From contig RFGF01000105.1 in assembly GCA_003695915.1 (NCBI GenBank), positions 1 through 64,000 of the forward strand: a DNA stretch of 64,000 bases, read 5' to 3'. The number at the start of each line of letters is the position of its first letter. The first letter of the stretch is position 1. The position numbers were made by a program, and so were the translations under genes. This document shows positions 8,817-19,037 of this stretch, one piece after another. Under the pieces are notes generated by a model that was given only the letters and a program-made list of their open reading frames with translations, ran no database searches and was not told the origin of the DNA. This stretch comes from Nitrospirota bacterium. Lineage in GTDB: Bacteria; Nitrospirota; Nitrospiria; Nitrospirales; UBA8639.

Positions 8817-10031
8817 TCAATGAGCCGCCCATTGCACGGACTTCAAATCGATGCCTTCTTTTGCCATTTCATACAAAGGAGACATCGCACGCAGGTGATT
8901 GACCGCCTTGACGATTTGGTCAATGGTGTAATCAATTTCTTCTTCCGTGTTGAACCGTCCGATTCCAAAGCGAATCGAGGAGTGCGCCAAGTCCGATCCA
9001 ACGCCTAAGGCCCGTAGCACATACGAGGGTTCCAACGTTGCAGAGGTGCAGGCTGACCCGGAAGACAATGCGATGTCTTTCACGCCCATCAAGAGGGCTT
9101 CGCCTTCCACGTAGGCAAAGCTCACGTTCAAATTGCCGGGCAGCCGTTCCGTCGGATGTCCGTTCAAATAGACTTCTTCCAAGGCGTCTGTGATACCTTT
9201 ATAGAGTCGATCACGCAACGCCCGGATGCGCACGGCCTCGGTGTCCATTTCTTGCTCGCAAATCTCACAAGCCTTGCCAAATCCAACGACCAGTGGCACA
9301 GGCAGCGTCCCAGATCGCATGCCCCGTTCGTGTCCGCCGCCGTGAATCAACGGTTCGAGACGAACGCGCGGCGCTTTTCGACGAACGTATAATGCCCCGA
9401 CTCCTTTAGGGCCATAAATTTTATGCGCAGAGAACGACATGAGGTCAATGCCCATTTCCTGGACGTTTACCGGAATTTTCCCGACGCCTTGAGTCGCATC
9501 ACAATGGAACAACACGCCTTTTTCTTTGGCAACCTTGCCGATGTCCTTGATGGGATTGATCGTGCCGATTTCGTTGTTTGCTAACATGATCGAGATGAGG
9601 ATGGTCCGATCTGTAATGGCATTGCGGACATCGTCGGGGCTGACCATCCCTGTTTTGTCGACGGGTAAGTACGTCACTTTGAAGCCTTTTTTCTCCAGAT
9701 ATTTTGCCGTATCGAGGACAGCGCGATGTTCCGTGCTGCTCGTGATGATATGATCACCTTTTTCTCGATACATTTCGGCCACGCCTTTGAGCGCGAGGTT
9801 GTCCGATTCCGTCGCTCCGCTGGTGAAGACGATTTCTTTGGCGTCGGCATGAACGAGCCGGGCGATCTGCTGACGAGCGGCCTCCACGGCCTCTTCGCAT
9901 TCCCATCCAAAACTATGATTGCGGCTTGCGGCATTGCCGTATTTCTCCGTGAAATACGGTAACATCGTCTCCAAAACTCGCGGATCGCAACGTGTCGTAG
10001 AATGGTTATCCAGGTATATGGGCAACTTCAT
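8817..10031 (-). CDS. iscS: Cysteine desulfurase IscS
   Basis: 404-residue PLP enzyme that removes sulfur from cysteine and hands it to IscU. Starts with [16 protein letters not shown]; the PLP lysine is in [12 protein letters not shown] and the persulfide cysteine in the mobile loop [17 protein letters not shown]. The sequence around that loop and the full length match group I desulfurases (IscS/NifS) rather than SufS. Its ATG overlaps the iscR stop by 4 bases (ATGA), indicating translational coupling. Confidence 0.97.
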   Translation of the reverse strand: MKLPIYLDNHSTTRCDPRVLETMLPYFTEKYGNAASRNHSFGWECEEAVEAARQQIARLVHADAKEIVFTSGATESDNLALKGVAEMYREKGDHIITSSTEHRAVLDTAKYLEKKGFKVTYLPVDKTGMVSPDDVRNAITDRTILISIMLANNEIGTINPIKDIGKVAKEKGVLFHCDATQGVGKIPVNVQEMGIDLMSFSAHKIYGPKGVGALYVRRKAPRVRLEPLIHGGGHERGMRSGTLPVPLVVGFGKACEICEQEMDTEAVRIRALRDRLYKGITDALEEVYLNGHPTERLPGNLNVSFAYVEGEALLMGVKDIALSSGSACTSATLEPSYVLRALGVGSDLAHSSIRFGIGRFNTEEEIDYTIDQIVKAVNHLRAMSPLYEMAKEGIDLKSVQWAAH

Positions 10032-10501
10032 GATTGAACTCCTTCTGCCTTATGGGACTCGACAATGATTAACGGTTGACCGATCATCATGTCTTCGATG
10101 GACATACTGTTGAGTAATTGATGGATGCTTTCTTGCACGCGATACAACGGCGTTCGAATATTGCATCGATCCAATTGTTCGCATGGAGCTTGCTCTTTGT
10201 CATGATAGCAATCGGTGATGCCCAACGGACCTTCAATGGACTCGAGCACCTGCGCAATGGTAATGGATTTCGGGGCTCGGGCAAGGACATATCCTCCTTT
10301 GGGCCCGTTTTGGCTCTCGATGATGTCGTGTTTCGCTAATGTTTGAAGTACTTTGGCTAACAATTCGACAGGGATATGGTGCTCTTCTGCGATTTCTTTC
10401 GTATTGACCACGCGCGCTTTGGACAATTCTCCGTATTGGACTGAAGCCATATATTGAAGAGCGAGCAGTGCGTAGTCAGCTTTTTTTGAAAGTTTGAGCA
10501 T
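10028..10501 (-). CDS. iscR: Rrf2-family Fe-S regulator IscR
   Basis: 157-residue winged-helix repressor that senses Fe-S status through a [2Fe-2S] cluster and controls the isc operon. The N-terminal motif is [13 protein letters not shown], the recognition region includes [16 protein letters not shown], and the cluster cysteines are C98, C107 and C113. It is the first gene of the operon, 4-base overlap with iscS. Two Rrf2-type boxes and a promoter lie in the region upstream (10560-10625), consistent with autoregulation. No strong ribosome site precedes the ATG. Confidence 0.95.
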   Translation of the reverse strand: MLKLSKKADYALLALQYMASVQYGELSKARVVNTKEIAEEHHIPVELLAKVLQTLAKHDIIESQNGPKGGYVLARAPKSITIAQVLESIEGPLGITDCYHDKEQAPCEQLDRCNIRTPLYRVQESIHQLLNSMSIEDMMIGQPLIIVESHKAEGVQS

Positions 10502-10559
10502 TTATTTATCGATGCCTCGATTGATGTCTCGATGCCCCTATCGTTGGTTACATGAATTG

Positions 10560-10625
10560 CCGACCATTTTTATCGGATTCAATCTAGCATTGACGTGTTC
10601 CCTTAGTCAAGACTAAAATGGTCGG
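10560..10625 (-). promoter_or_regulatory. Probable isc promoter with two IscR (Rrf2-type) boxes
   Basis: Reading toward iscR, TTGACT (10610-10605) and TAGATT (10586-10581) are spaced 18 bases, a plausible sigma-70 promoter. A GACTAAAATGGTC box (10611-10623) touches the -35 element and CCGACCATTTTTATCGG (10560-10576) falls near the expected start site. The outer arms CCGACCATTTT and AAAATGGTCGG are perfect 11-base inverted repeats, and TTAGTC-AA-GACTAA (10603-10616) is a second palindrome. The form GAC(C/T)A..T(G/A)GTC resembles known Rrf2 boxes. IscR binding is inferred. The divergent ferredoxin gene may share control. The remaining bases to 10773 are AT-rich and carry three AAGACTTA copies. 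Confidence 0.55.
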
Positions 10626-10773
10626 AGATTAAATGAGTCGGATTTTTATTTATGCGAATATTGCGAATATTTAGGATCATAGGTTCATAAGACTTAAGAC
10701 TTAAAAAACAAAGACTTATATTCCTAGCGATCCAAATCGCTCACTCAACAAAACCCAGCTTAAGGAGAATCGA

Positions 10774-11190
10774 ATGGGAGGAAGCAATCCATATATTGAA
10801 AAAACGGAAGCTCCAGTAGCCACAAAGCCGTTCAAGATCAAATTTCACACGCCTGATCATCGAACCGTCGAAGTTGAGGTGGATCCGCAAAAAATTCCGT
10901 ATGGAGAAACGGGACTTCCCGGAAGCATCTTAGATATTGCTCTGGGGTCTGGGGTAGAGGTGGAGCATGCTTGTGGTGGTGTGTGCGCCTGCTCGACCTG
11001 TCACGTGATTGTCAGGGAGGGATTGGAGACGTGCAATGAAGCCTCGGACGACGAAAACGACCAGCTCGATGAGGCCCCCGGCCTGACCTTACACTCACGG
11101 TTGGCCTGCCAGTGCGTGCCGAGCGGGGAAAAAGACCTAGTCGTCGAAATCCCAGAGTGGAATAAAAACCTGGTCAAAGAAGGTCATTGA
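10774..11190 (+). CDS. fdx: [2Fe-2S] ferredoxin of the ISC system
   Basis: 138-residue adrenodoxin-type ferredoxin that supplies electrons for cluster assembly. Ligands are C67, C73 and C76 in HACGGVCACSTCHVIV and C112 in RLACQC. It has a roughly 20-residue N-terminal extension compared with E. coli Fdx. TAAGGAGAATCG precedes the ATG, a strong ribosome site. It is transcribed away from iscR across a 272-base shared control region instead of lying inside the isc operon. Confidence 0.95.
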   Translation: MGGSNPYIEKTEAPVATKPFKIKFHTPDHRTVEVEVDPQKIPYGETGLPGSILDIALGSGVEVEHACGGVCACSTCHVIVREGLETCNEASDDENDQLDEAPGLTLHSRLACQCVPSGEKDLVVEIPEWNKNLVKEGH

Positions 11191-11304
11191 CACAAGCGGG
11201 TCATGAACGAAAAACCGGCCGGTGTGATTCCAGCGAGGCTTTGTCGAAAAAGAGGAAGAACCGTCCATCGCGTTCTGTAACGCTCGGCCTTTGATGCTTT
11301 CCCT

Positions 11305-11775
11305 TCATCCCTTGTTTTCATCCTCGCTCACATGCCTGTCGCACAATATGTGATTCGGAGCATTGTGCGCCCCTAAAGCGTGACAAGGAGGGTTTGTCTG
11401 TTTCGACGATTGTTGAAGCAGCAAAGGGGGAATGTTCGCCGGCGAATACGTCGGCGGCTTGATCCATTTACCATCCTCACGCTTATATCCACCGACCTTG
11501 CTCATGTTCGAACGGTGAACCTCTTCAAACACCGGTTCCATATCGATCCCGTACGAGACGGCGGTACCATAGACCACATAGAGCAAGTCTGCTAGCTCTT
11601 TAGCGATGCCGGGCAAATCTTTTGTCTCCAGCGCCGCTTTGAGTTCATCGAACTCTTCCTGAATCAGTCGAATCCGCAACGCCGCTGTCTGAGCATCTGG
11701 AATGATCGGTCGATCGGCCACAGCAATAGCGAATCGCCGATGAAATTCTTGTACCATGCGTTGTGCCTCGTTCAT
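11305..11775 (-). CDS. MazG-like nucleotide pyrophosphohydrolase
   Basis: 156-residue protein of the all-alpha NTP pyrophosphohydrolase (MazG / HisE-like) superfamily, which hydrolyses nucleoside triphosphates to monophosphates. Metal-binding motifs are visible as QEEFDELKAAL and ELADLLYVVYGTA (ExxE...ExxD). Ends with VGGYKREDGKWIKPPTYSP and then a poorly conserved tail of about 40 residues. AAGGAG lies upstream of ATG 11775; a further in-frame start 42 bases earlier lacks this. The substrate (house-cleaning NTP or phosphoribosyl compound) is unknown. The 115 bases between it and the convergent fdx gene show no feature. Confidence 0.8.
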   Translation of the reverse strand: MNEAQRMVQEFHRRFAIAVADRPIIPDAQTAALRIRLIQEEFDELKAALETKDLPGIAKELADLLYVVYGTAVSYGIDMEPVFEEVHRSNMSKVGGYKREDGKWIKPPTYSPANIPPLLLQQSSKQTNPPCHALGAHNAPNHILCDRHVSEDENKG

Positions 11776-11826
11776 GTTGATCTCCTTGATCGATGTGTTG
11801 GCGGAATCAGAGCACAAAGCTCTAGT

Positions 11827-13164
11827 TCAGGGCGCAAGAATGAGATAGACATCGTTGACATTGGTCCCCGTCGGACCGGTGCGGATATGGCCACCGACTG
11901 CCTGAAAACATGCATAACTCGCATGCATCGCAAGCAGCCGATGGGGATCGAGCCCTTTCGCTCGACATTGGGCTACAAAGCGATCATTGGCCACGGCTCC
12001 AGCGACATCCGTTGGTCCGTCACGACCATCTGTGCCGAGTCCGGCTACCCAGAGCTTCCTCTGGCTGGCTATCGCTAGCGCAGCCCCTAAGACGACTTCC
12101 TGTGCTCGCCCGCCTTTGCCCGAACCATGGACTGTCACCGTCGGTTCCCCACCGAGAATGATACAGGCAGGACGGGAAATAGGGCGTCCTATGCGATCGA
12201 TGTCTTTTCCGATACTACCGAGAACTTTTCCGACTTCTTTCGCCTCGCCTGTGAGTTGTGAGGTCAAGATGAGGGAACGATAGCCGAGGCGACGGGCCTG
12301 GCGGCTTATCGCACTCGCTGCCTGGACATTGTTGCCAATAATACAATTGTGCACCCGACGGAATATTGGGGTGTTTGGTTTGGGGGTTTCGGGAATCGTT
12401 CCGGCGAGTCCGCGCTGGAAATGGTGGCGAACCGCTCGAGGTAGAGCTGTCCATATACGATATCGCCGGAGGATGGCAAAGGCCTCCTCGTATGTGGTGG
12501 GGTCAGGCGCAGTGGGCCCTGACCCGATAGTGCTGAGATCATCGCCTGGGACGTCGGAGAGGATCAGGGCGTAGATGGTCGCAGGCGTTGCGGCTGCGAG
12601 CCGTCCGCCCTTGATCGCCGACATATGTTTTCGCACGATGTTGATCTCTCGAATGGTCGCACCGCATCGAAGAAGTGCGCGTGTGGTTTCGCGCTTGTTC
12701 TGTAACGTCAAGCCAGGTGACGGTGCGGAAAGTAGGCTCGAGGCGCCTCCTGATAAGACAAACAGGATCAGGTCCTGGGCAGTGAGCGAATCGACGAGTT
12801 GCAGGATCTCGTGTGCCGCCTTTTGTCCGCGATAATCGGGAAGGGGGTGTCCCGCTTCACGGACCATCATGGATTTTGGACAACGGGCGGGTTTATCGGT
12901 GGTGACGACAAGGCCGCCTTGCAGGAACGGACCGACGATCCGTTCCACTGCGATAGCCATGGGAACAGAGGCTTTCCCAGCACCGATGCTGACGACGCGA
13001 CGAAACGATCGAAGATCGAGCCGATGGCCCTGTATCCAAAGGAGTGGACCACGTCGGGTGAGCTGCTGATCGATGAGCCGTTTAGGATCGGACGCATCGA
13101 GCGCAGCTTGGAAACAATGACGGAGTATGCGCCGCAGAGGGCCATGGGAACAATTGATATGCAT
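11827..13164 (-). CDS. Glycerate 2-kinase (MOFRL family)
   Basis: 445-residue kinase of the GckA/TtuD type that phosphorylates D-glycerate to 2-phosphoglycerate. Shows SIGAGKASVPMA near the N-terminus, REAGHPLPD, the FVLSGGASSLL loop, NIVRKHMSAIKGGRLA, LSDVPGDDLSTIGSGPTAPDP, and the C-terminal MOFRL part ILGGEPTVTVHGSGKGGRAQE with AGLGTDGRDGPTDVAGA. The reading frame stays open much further upstream but those codons oppose the uracil-DNA glycosylase gene, and family alignment begins at about ATG 13164. It starts divergently 30 bases from that gene. Likely role: photorespiration-like or serine-cycle glycerate salvage. Confidence 0.9.
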   Translation of the reverse strand: MHINCSHGPLRRILRHCFQAALDASDPKRLIDQQLTRRGPLLWIQGHRLDLRSFRRVVSIGAGKASVPMAIAVERIVGPFLQGGLVVTTDKPARCPKSMMVREAGHPLPDYRGQKAAHEILQLVDSLTAQDLILFVLSGGASSLLSAPSPGLTLQNKRETTRALLRCGATIREINIVRKHMSAIKGGRLAAATPATIYALILSDVPGDDLSTIGSGPTAPDPTTYEEAFAILRRYRIWTALPRAVRHHFQRGLAGTIPETPKPNTPIFRRVHNCIIGNNVQAASAISRQARRLGYRSLILTSQLTGEAKEVGKVLGSIGKDIDRIGRPISRPACIILGGEPTVTVHGSGKGGRAQEVVLGAALAIASQRKLWVAGLGTDGRDGPTDVAGAVANDRFVAQCRAKGLDPHRLLAMHASYACFQAVGGHIRTGPTGTNVNDVYLILAP

Positions 13165-13194
13165 CGTGGGTCGCGAGCGTTTCGCTATGGTATC

Positions 13195-13914
13195 ATGCCA
13201 GCCATGGCATCGCTCAAGGACCTGGAACGCCGAATCATCCGATGTACTCGATGCCCTCGGCTCACGGCGTATCGACAGGCAATTGCCCGAACCAAAGTCA
13301 AACGGTTTGCGACGTGGGACTATTGGGGCAAGCCGGTGCCTGGCTTTGGCGATCCTCGTGCCCGGCTGCTGGTCGTAGGGTTGGCACCAGCGGCGCATGG
13401 CGGGAACCGCACAGGACGGATTTTCACAGGAGATCGAAGCGGCGATTGGTTGTATGAAGCTCTTTATCGGTACGGATTCGCCAACCAGCCCCATTCCGTT
13501 CATCGCAACGATGGAATGCGGTTGAAGGATTGTTATATTACGGCCGCCGTGCGGTGCGCTCCGCCCGGCAATAAACCGTTGAAAGAAGAATTCGACGCCT
13601 GCCGGCCTTACTTGCGGGAAGAACTGCAATTACTGCGGCGACTTCGCGTGGTGGTGGCGTTAGGGAAAATCGCTTTCGATGAGTATCTCAAGGCCAATCG
13701 AGAACTCGGGCACAATCTTCCTCCGGAACGCAAGCCCCTATTCGGGCATGGCATTCAGGTGGAGTTGCCTTGGGGGATCACCTTATTGGGCTCCTACCAT
13801 CCCAGTCAACAAAATACATTTACCGGCAAACTGACTCGCCGAATGTTTCATGACGTCTTTGCCCGGGCACGGGCGTTGTTGGACGCGGTGGAATCCCATT
13901 CGACATTCGATTAA
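13195..13914 (+). CDS. Family 5 uracil-DNA glycosylase (UdgB)
   Basis: 239-residue Fe-S DNA repair enzyme that removes uracil and other deaminated bases. The Fe-S cysteines are C17 and C20 (RCTRC) plus two later ones ([12 protein letters not shown]). Motif 1 is [19 protein letters not shown], which has Ala in place of the catalytic polar residue of families 1 and 4 and defines family 5; motif 2 is [13 protein letters not shown]. No strong ribosome site; ATG 13204 is a near alternative. Its stop overlaps the convergent transaldolase stop by 3-4 bases. Confidence 0.92.
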   Translation: MPAMASLKDLERRIIRCTRCPRLTAYRQAIARTKVKRFATWDYWGKPVPGFGDPRARLLVVGLAPAAHGGNRTGRIFTGDRSGDWLYEALYRYGFANQPHSVHRNDGMRLKDCYITAAVRCAPPGNKPLKEEFDACRPYLREELQLLRRLRVVVALGKIAFDEYLKANRELGHNLPPERKPLFGHGIQVELPWGITLLGSYHPSQQNTFTGKLTRRMFHDVFARARALLDAVESHSTFD

Positions 13915-14564
13915 GGTTTGGGCAGGTTCAAGGCTTCCCAGTCGGCCAAGAATTTCTTGAGCCCGATGTCCGTCAAGGGATGTTTGATCAATTGCTGAAA
14001 GACTTGATACGGCATAGTACAAATGTCCCCGCCAGCCAGCGCAGCCTCGACGACGTGTTGAGGATGTCGGACACTTGCAACCAACACAGAGGTCGAGAAA
14101 TTGTAATGACGAAAAATAGGGACAATTTGGCGAATCAATTCCATGCCGTTACTGCTGATATCATCTAATCGACCGATGAACGGTGAGACGCACCAGGCCC
14201 CGGCTTTGGCGGCCAAGAGCGCTTGGCTGGGCGTAAAACAGAGAGTCACATTGACTCGAATGCCTTCTTGCGCCAGTCGTCTGGTCGCTTTGAGCCCTTC
14301 AGGGATCAAGGGACATTTGACGACGATGTTGGGGTGGAGACCGGCCAACTCTCGCCCCTCTTTGATCATGCCATCGGCATCCACACTCACGACTTCTGCG
14401 CTGACCGGGCCGTCAACGATCTGACAAATCTCCCTGAGGAGATCCTTGAAATCTCGCCCTTCTTTTGCAACCAGCGAAGGATTGGTTGTGACGCCATCCA
14501 GGACGCCGTAACTCACGGCTTCCCGGATTTCTTTGACGTTGGCGGTATCGAGATAGATTTTCAT
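13911..14564 (-). CDS. tal: Transaldolase, TalC/Fsa-type
   Basis: 217-residue small transaldolase of the pentose phosphate pathway. Begins [13 protein letters not shown]; contains [14 protein letters not shown], the Schiff-base lysine in [12 protein letters not shown], and [14 protein letters not shown]. This short form is close to fructose-6-phosphate aldolase, so aldolase activity cannot be excluded; the family includes bacterial transaldolases of the same length. GGGGG lies 8-12 bases upstream of ATG 14564. The 168 bases to the next gene hold nothing I recognise. Confidence 0.92.
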   Translation of the reverse strand: MKIYLDTANVKEIREAVSYGVLDGVTTNPSLVAKEGRDFKDLLREICQIVDGPVSAEVVSVDADGMIKEGRELAGLHPNIVVKCPLIPEGLKATRRLAQEGIRVNVTLCFTPSQALLAAKAGAWCVSPFIGRLDDISSNGMELIRQIVPIFRHYNFSTSVLVASVRHPQHVVEAALAGGDICTMPYQVFQQLIKHPLTDIGLKKFLADWEALNLPKP

Positions 14565-14732
14565 GGCGTGGCCCCCTTGTGCTTTGACGAACTGTTTCTG
14601 CGGCAAGACGCTTTCTATTGTACGAAAGCTCTTGCTTGATGGACAATGTTCTTGCCGATTCGATGAGAGGATCCGCCGTGTCAGGACAGACGCCAGCTCT
14701 GCCATATTCGCAGTCTTCCACGCTTGCCAATG

Positions 14733-15320
14733 TCACCGTCTGCCGATCGCGCATGGATTCAAACGATTTTCTTGATTTGGCAAACCTCGGTCTTGGCAGC
14801 GCTGTGCACCAGCAAGCCGTTCAGAGATATGACGATCAATCGACATCGGCCTTCGACCGTCCTGGGAGGTGCCCGATGGTGGCTGGAACAGACGAAACGC
14901 TTTTGACGCCGCCCCCGTAAGTGTGACCGATTCTCCCCCGAAGTGTCCGGTCGCGCTCAACATGCCGAGTCCAATCGCTGTGAGGAGGAAGTAGGCGGTC
15001 ATCGTCCGAGCCGTCAATCTCTGTCGAACAAAGAGTCTCCAGATAAACAGGGCCCCCAAAATTCCCAACGTCACGATGGCGAGGGTTTCATGCGTTTCAA
15101 TCACAGCCTCGGCGAACCCGGCCTTTTCGGCGGCTTCCTCCGCCATGTTGCCCGCGAAAGCAGCCGCAATGCCTCCCAGAAGGCCGAAAGCCAACAGCCA
15201 GATGGCTCCCTCTTGCAAGCATTCCTTGGCGAAGCATCTCCCGATGGCGTCGAACAGGACACTGGTCACCAACAAGGCAATGGGAAAAGGGAGGAGCATG
15301 GGATGTAAGGGATAATCCAT
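14733..15320 (-). CDS. DUF2231-like integral membrane protein
   Basis: 195-residue protein starting MDYPLHPMLLPFPIALLVTS, the characteristic HP-x-x-x-x-FP opening of DUF2231 membrane proteins. Four hydrophobic helices follow (about residues 8-25, 38-58, 78-97, 108-125), with a His pair in ETHE and TGHFGGE that could bind a metal or haem. The last 60 residues are polar and variable. A clear AGGAGG precedes ATG 15320. It follows the PepSY gene on the same strand with an 88-base gap. No firm function is known for the family. Confidence 0.7.
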   Translation of the reverse strand: MDYPLHPMLLPFPIALLVTSVLFDAIGRCFAKECLQEGAIWLLAFGLLGGIAAAFAGNMAEEAAEKAGFAEAVIETHETLAIVTLGILGALFIWRLFVRQRLTARTMTAYFLLTAIGLGMLSATGHFGGESVTLTGAASKAFRLFQPPSGTSQDGRRPMSIDRHISERLAGAQRCQDRGLPNQENRLNPCAIGRR

Positions 15321-15408
15321 GGGTTTCCTCCTCTTGCGACTAGGCCATTCGCTTTGCTTGTTCTTGGGAGCCGGCCGACTTCCACGCCGGCCGGGCAGGA
15401 TGATGGAA

Positions 15409-15771
15409 TCAGTCGTTGTCCTCCGACTCGTGGTCATCGTGTTCGGAGTCCTTTCCGTCGTGGTCTTCGTCCTCGACCTCGTTTTTCAAAACCTTGCCCG
15501 AATCCGCGTCCACGGTGAGTTCATGGATGTTGCCGTCGGCCCCGGCAATATCTACTTCATAGACGACCTTGCCGTCCTCCTTCTCCAACTCGGCTTCGAG
15601 CACGCGGCCAGGTACAGTAGTCTTAGCCGTCTGGATGGCTTGTTCGAGCGTGATGGCGATCGGAGAAAGATCGGCGTGCTTCTCTTCCTTGCCCGAACTC
15701 AAGGCCAATGTGCCGGTGAACGCGACAAGCGTGATGCCGAGACCCAACCCCAAAATGTGTGAACCGTTCAT
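15409..15771 (-). CDS. Exported PepSY-domain protein
   Basis: 120-residue protein with an N-terminal signal-like segment (residues 5-25, GLGLGITLVAFTGTLALS) followed by one PepSY domain (ITLEQAIQTAKTTVPGRVLEAELEKE ... YEVDIAGADGNIHELTVDADSGKVL, residues about 40-95). The tail is an Asp/Glu/His-rich stretch that could bind cations. AGGAGG precedes the ATG. PepSY domains are thought to inhibit peptidases or act at the cell surface; the role here is not known. Neighbouring DUF2231 gene suggests a small membrane/periplasm operon. Confidence 0.8.
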   Translation of the reverse strand: MNGSHILGLGLGITLVAFTGTLALSSGKEEKHADLSPIAITLEQAIQTAKTTVPGRVLEAELEKEDGKVVYEVDIAGADGNIHELTVDADSGKVLKNEVEDEDHDGKDSEHDDHESEDND

Positions 15772-16018
15772 GGGAACACCTCCTTGAGAAATGAAAAAAT
15801 AGTGATCATCTATCCGTTAGTTTACACGCTGTTCAGGAACGGCTCGTGAAAAGAAGATGAAGAATTGTTCATCGTATGGGGGGATTATGCCGGCCTTCCG
15901 ATAGAGTCCTCCCTTCGGTCTGAGAGATCCTGACGGCAATGCTTTGCTTCGTTCCAAAAGTTTGTGCAAAATACACCTGTGGCCGAATGCGATACGTTTC
16001 TTTGCCAAAGGAGTCGAC

Positions 16019-16870
16019 ATGCCGGATATCACCGATGCCCAGATCGAACAGTGGATGCAGCGCAATCTCGAGACTATCGAAGAGGAAGCCGCGACCATGG
16101 CAGCCGCCGTTCGTATGGCGGACCGAAACATTGGGTGTCTCTTGGTCACGGCCAGCGAGCACAAATCTCCGACGCGGGAGATTCGAGGATTGGTGTCGGA
16201 AACGGATTTGGTGCGGAAGGTGATGGCTCGGGAGAAAGCGCCGGAGAGGACGAGTGTCGGTCAAATCATGACCAGCCCGCCGCTCAGTATCGACGCGCGT
16301 CGGTCGATGCTGGACGCCAGCCATCTCATGGAACGTCATGGCGTTCGACACTTGTGTGTGTCGGAAAACGGAAGGATTGTCGGACTGATCTCGGTTCGTG
16401 ACTTAGTCCGGTTTTTTCTCGGTGTGGACTCCGGTCCCATTCGCGATCTCGACGATGTCTATCGGCCGCTCACGGTCCTGATGCGGACGCAGATCGAAAC
16501 CATCGCCCACGATGCCGCAATTGTGTCCGCGGCTCAGCGGATGGATGCCAAACGGATCGGCGCCCTGGTCGTGACGAAAGATTCAGAGATGGTCGGTATT
16601 GTGACGGAACGGGACCTTATTCATCGAGCATTGGCCAAAGGACGTGATCCGCAGCGCACGCCTGTGAGCGAGATCATGACCCAGCCATTGATTCACATCG
16701 ACATCAATCGCACCGTACACGACGCCAATGACTTGATGGCCGAAAAAGGGATCCGTCATGTGACCGTGGTGGACCATCATAAGGTCGTTGGCATTCTTTC
16801 CGTTCGGGATCTGATTCGGATGGTATCGGTGCGGGACCGCCCTCGGTTTCTGCGCCAGACGAACACATAA
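16019..16870 (+). CDS. Protein with four CBS domains
   Basis: 283-residue protein consisting of two Bateman modules (four CBS repeats), cytoplasmic and without other domains. Repeats are recognised by VGQIMTSPPLSIDARRS, ERHGVRHLCVSENGRIVGLIS, DAKRIGALVVTKDSEMVGIV and VSEIMTQPLIHIDINRT. CBS pairs bind adenine nucleotides and report energy charge to a partner protein. AAAGGAG lies before ATG 16019; an upstream in-frame ATG at 15944 has no ribosome site. No partner gene is obvious nearby. Confidence 0.88.
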   Translation: MPDITDAQIEQWMQRNLETIEEEAATMAAAVRMADRNIGCLLVTASEHKSPTREIRGLVSETDLVRKVMAREKAPERTSVGQIMTSPPLSIDARRSMLDASHLMERHGVRHLCVSENGRIVGLISVRDLVRFFLGVDSGPIRDLDDVYRPLTVLMRTQIETIAHDAAIVSAAQRMDAKRIGALVVTKDSEMVGIVTERDLIHRALAKGRDPQRTPVSEIMTQPLIHIDINRTVHDANDLMAEKGIRHVTVVDHHKVVGILSVRDLIRMVSVRDRPRFLRQTNT

Positions 16871-16963
16871 CGCTTACGGTTTCTGCTTGCCGCGCTCTCG
16901 CTTCGTGCTGCTGCGCCTCGCATGATCAATCAATCCGGGCTCGTTGGGTGAGCGAGCAGTGCT

Positions 16964-18805
16964 TCAGACATTCGCCACCGACCACCGGGCAGCCGCCCGA
17001 CGACGTTCGTTGTCGGTCAGCAGCCGTTTTCGCAAACGAATCGATGCGGGAGTCACTTCGACGAGCTCGTCATCTTCGATAAATTCTAAGGCGAACTCCA
17101 GAGTCATGTCTCGAGGAGGGATCAAATGGATCGCCTCATCCGCTCCGGCTGCACGGATATTGGTGAGCTTCTTTTCCCGAGTGGCGTTCACCACCAAGTC
17201 TTGGCCCTTGTTGTTGACGCCGATGATCATGCCTTGGTAGAGCGTCTCGCCTGGCTTAATGAATATTTCCCCGCGATCCTGCAAGCCCCAGAGCGCATAC
17301 GCGACCGCTTTGCCTTCACCTTGTGATATCAAGACGCCGCTCTTCCGCCTAGGGATGCCGCCCTTGTACGGTTGGTAGGCGGAAAATGTTTGTGCCATCA
17401 CCCCTGTTCCGCGGGTCATCATCAAGAGTTCGCTTCGGAACCCCATCAAGGCTCGCGAGGCGATCAAAAATTCCATCCTGATCGTGCTGACGGCGCTGAT
17501 GTGCAGGTTGCGCAATTCGGCCCGTCGCGCTCCCATCGCTTCGATGACGGCGCCTTGATAGCCAGGATCGACGTCGATGATCACCTCTTCGACCGGCTCG
17601 TGGACTATCCCGTCGAGCGTTTTAAAAATCACTTTGGGTGAGGAGACTTCAAGCTCGTAGCCTTCACGACGCATGGTTTCGATCAAAATAACCAAATGCA
17701 ATTCCCCGCGTCCGGAAACGGTGAATCGCTCACCGCCCTCGGCCTCTTCCACTTTGATGCCCACGTTCATCATGGCTTCATGTTCCAACCGCTCTCGGAT
17801 GTGCCGGGACGTCAGAAACCGCCCACCATCCTTACCGGCCAGCGGGCTGGTGTTATGGGCGAAATCCATGGAAATCGTGGGTTCGTCGATGGTCACTGTT
17901 GGCAAGGGCTGAGGATGATCAGGTGACGCCACAGTGTCCCCGACATAGACCTCCGGCAGCCCAGCGATGGACACAAGATCACCGGCAGCCGCATGTTCGC
18001 GTTCCACCCGTGTAAGACCCTGGGAGCCTAGGAGTTTCGTGACTTTGCCGCGAGTCACATGGCCTTCGCTATTGACCGAGACGATCGGCTCCCCTGTCCT
18101 TACAGTGCCATGGACGATGCGTCCCAGCGCCAAACGTCCGATATAGGGGTCATAGTCCAGCATGGTCACCAGCATTTGAAACGGGCGATCGGAATCGGCT
18201 TGAGGTGGGGGGACATGATGGACAATCGTATCGAGCAAGGGCTGCATATCATAGGCGGGTTGATCAAGGTCGAGTGTGGCCGTGCCTTCTTTGCCACTGG
18301 CATACACGATCGGAAAATCCAACTGCTCATCCGTGGCGTGCAGCTCACAGAACAGGTCGAACGTGTAATTGACGATCTCGTGAGGCCGGGCCGCAGGGCG
18401 GTCAATTTTATTGATGACCACAATGGGCTTGAGCGCCAAGGCCAACGATTTGTTGAGGACAAATTTGGTTTGCGGCATCGGCCCTTCGCATGCATCGACG
18501 AGCAGCAGGACGCCGTCGACCATTCGAAGAATTCGCTCGACCTCGCTTCCAAAATCTGCATGTCCGGGCGTATCGACCAGATTGATGTGAATATCACGGT
18601 ACCGGAGCGATGCGTGTTTGGAAAAAATCGTAATCCCGCGTTCTTTTTCCAAAGGGTTCGAATCCATGATGAAGGATTCGCCCTCTTTAAAATCATGCGT
18701 GCCGGTGTATTTCAGCAATGCGTCGACCAGCGTGGTTTTCCCATGATCGACGTGGGCGATGATGGCGACATTTCGAAGATCGTGCCGTCTGAGATTCTGA
18801 CTCAT
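16964..18805 (-). CDS. typA: Translational GTPase TypA/BipA
   Basis: 613-residue ribosome-associated GTPase that helps 50S assembly and stress adaptation. G1 is [11 protein letters not shown]2 region ERGITI, G3 [10 protein letters not shown]4 NKIDRP. The later domains include [21 protein letters not shown] and the BipA-specific C-terminal stretch ending RKRLL. Length is normal. ATG 18805 was chosen because GGAG is about 10 bases upstream; a further in-frame start 30 bases upstream adds an extension absent from the family. Confidence 0.96.
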   Translation of the reverse strand: MSQNLRRHDLRNVAIIAHVDHGKTTLVDALLKYTGTHDFKEGESFIMDSNPLEKERGITIFSKHASLRYRDIHINLVDTPGHADFGSEVERILRMVDGVLLLVDACEGPMPQTKFVLNKSLALALKPIVVINKIDRPAARPHEIVNYTFDLFCELHATDEQLDFPIVYASGKEGTATLDLDQPAYDMQPLLDTIVHHVPPPQADSDRPFQMLVTMLDYDPYIGRLALGRIVHGTVRTGEPIVSVNSEGHVTRGKVTKLLGSQGLTRVEREHAAAGDLVSIAGLPEVYVGDTVASPDHPQPLPTVTIDEPTISMDFAHNTSPLAGKDGGRFLTSRHIRERLEHEAMMNVGIKVEEAEGGERFTVSGRGELHLVILIETMRREGYELEVSSPKVIFKTLDGIVHEPVEEVIIDVDPGYQGAVIEAMGARRAELRNLHISAVSTIRMEFLIASRALMGFRSELLMMTRGTGVMAQTFSAYQPYKGGIPRRKSGVLISQGEGKAVAYALWGLQDRGEIFIKPGETLYQGMIIGVNNKGQDLVVNATREKKLTNIRAAGADEAIHLIPPRDMTLEFALEFIEDDELVEVTPASIRLRKRLLTDNERRRAAARWSVANV

Positions 18806-19037
18806 GGTGTGTAACTCCTGTATTGATGACTGCATTCGAATTCGTTGTCCTGCTCACAACCATCTCCGTTTTCTGAAGGCATGCCGCACGTGCGGCCGTG
18901 TTGAAGTTCGGAATGGAACCGGTAGACGGAGAAACGGGATATGCCTGAGGAGGGCAACCGACCGGGTCTTCACCATACCGAAATTGTGCGCCTGGTGCAA
19001 TGTTCGATCGAGGCTGTACGCCTTCGGAGGACAACGT

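Noticed and set aside
10660-10720. Three AAGACTTA copies upstream of fdx as a possible riboswitch
   Set aside because: They are short, AT-rich repeats without a stable fold; I list them only within the isc control region.
18059-18814. 251-codon plus-strand frame opposite typA
   Set aside because: Shadow of typA, whose GTPase motifs are all on the other strand.
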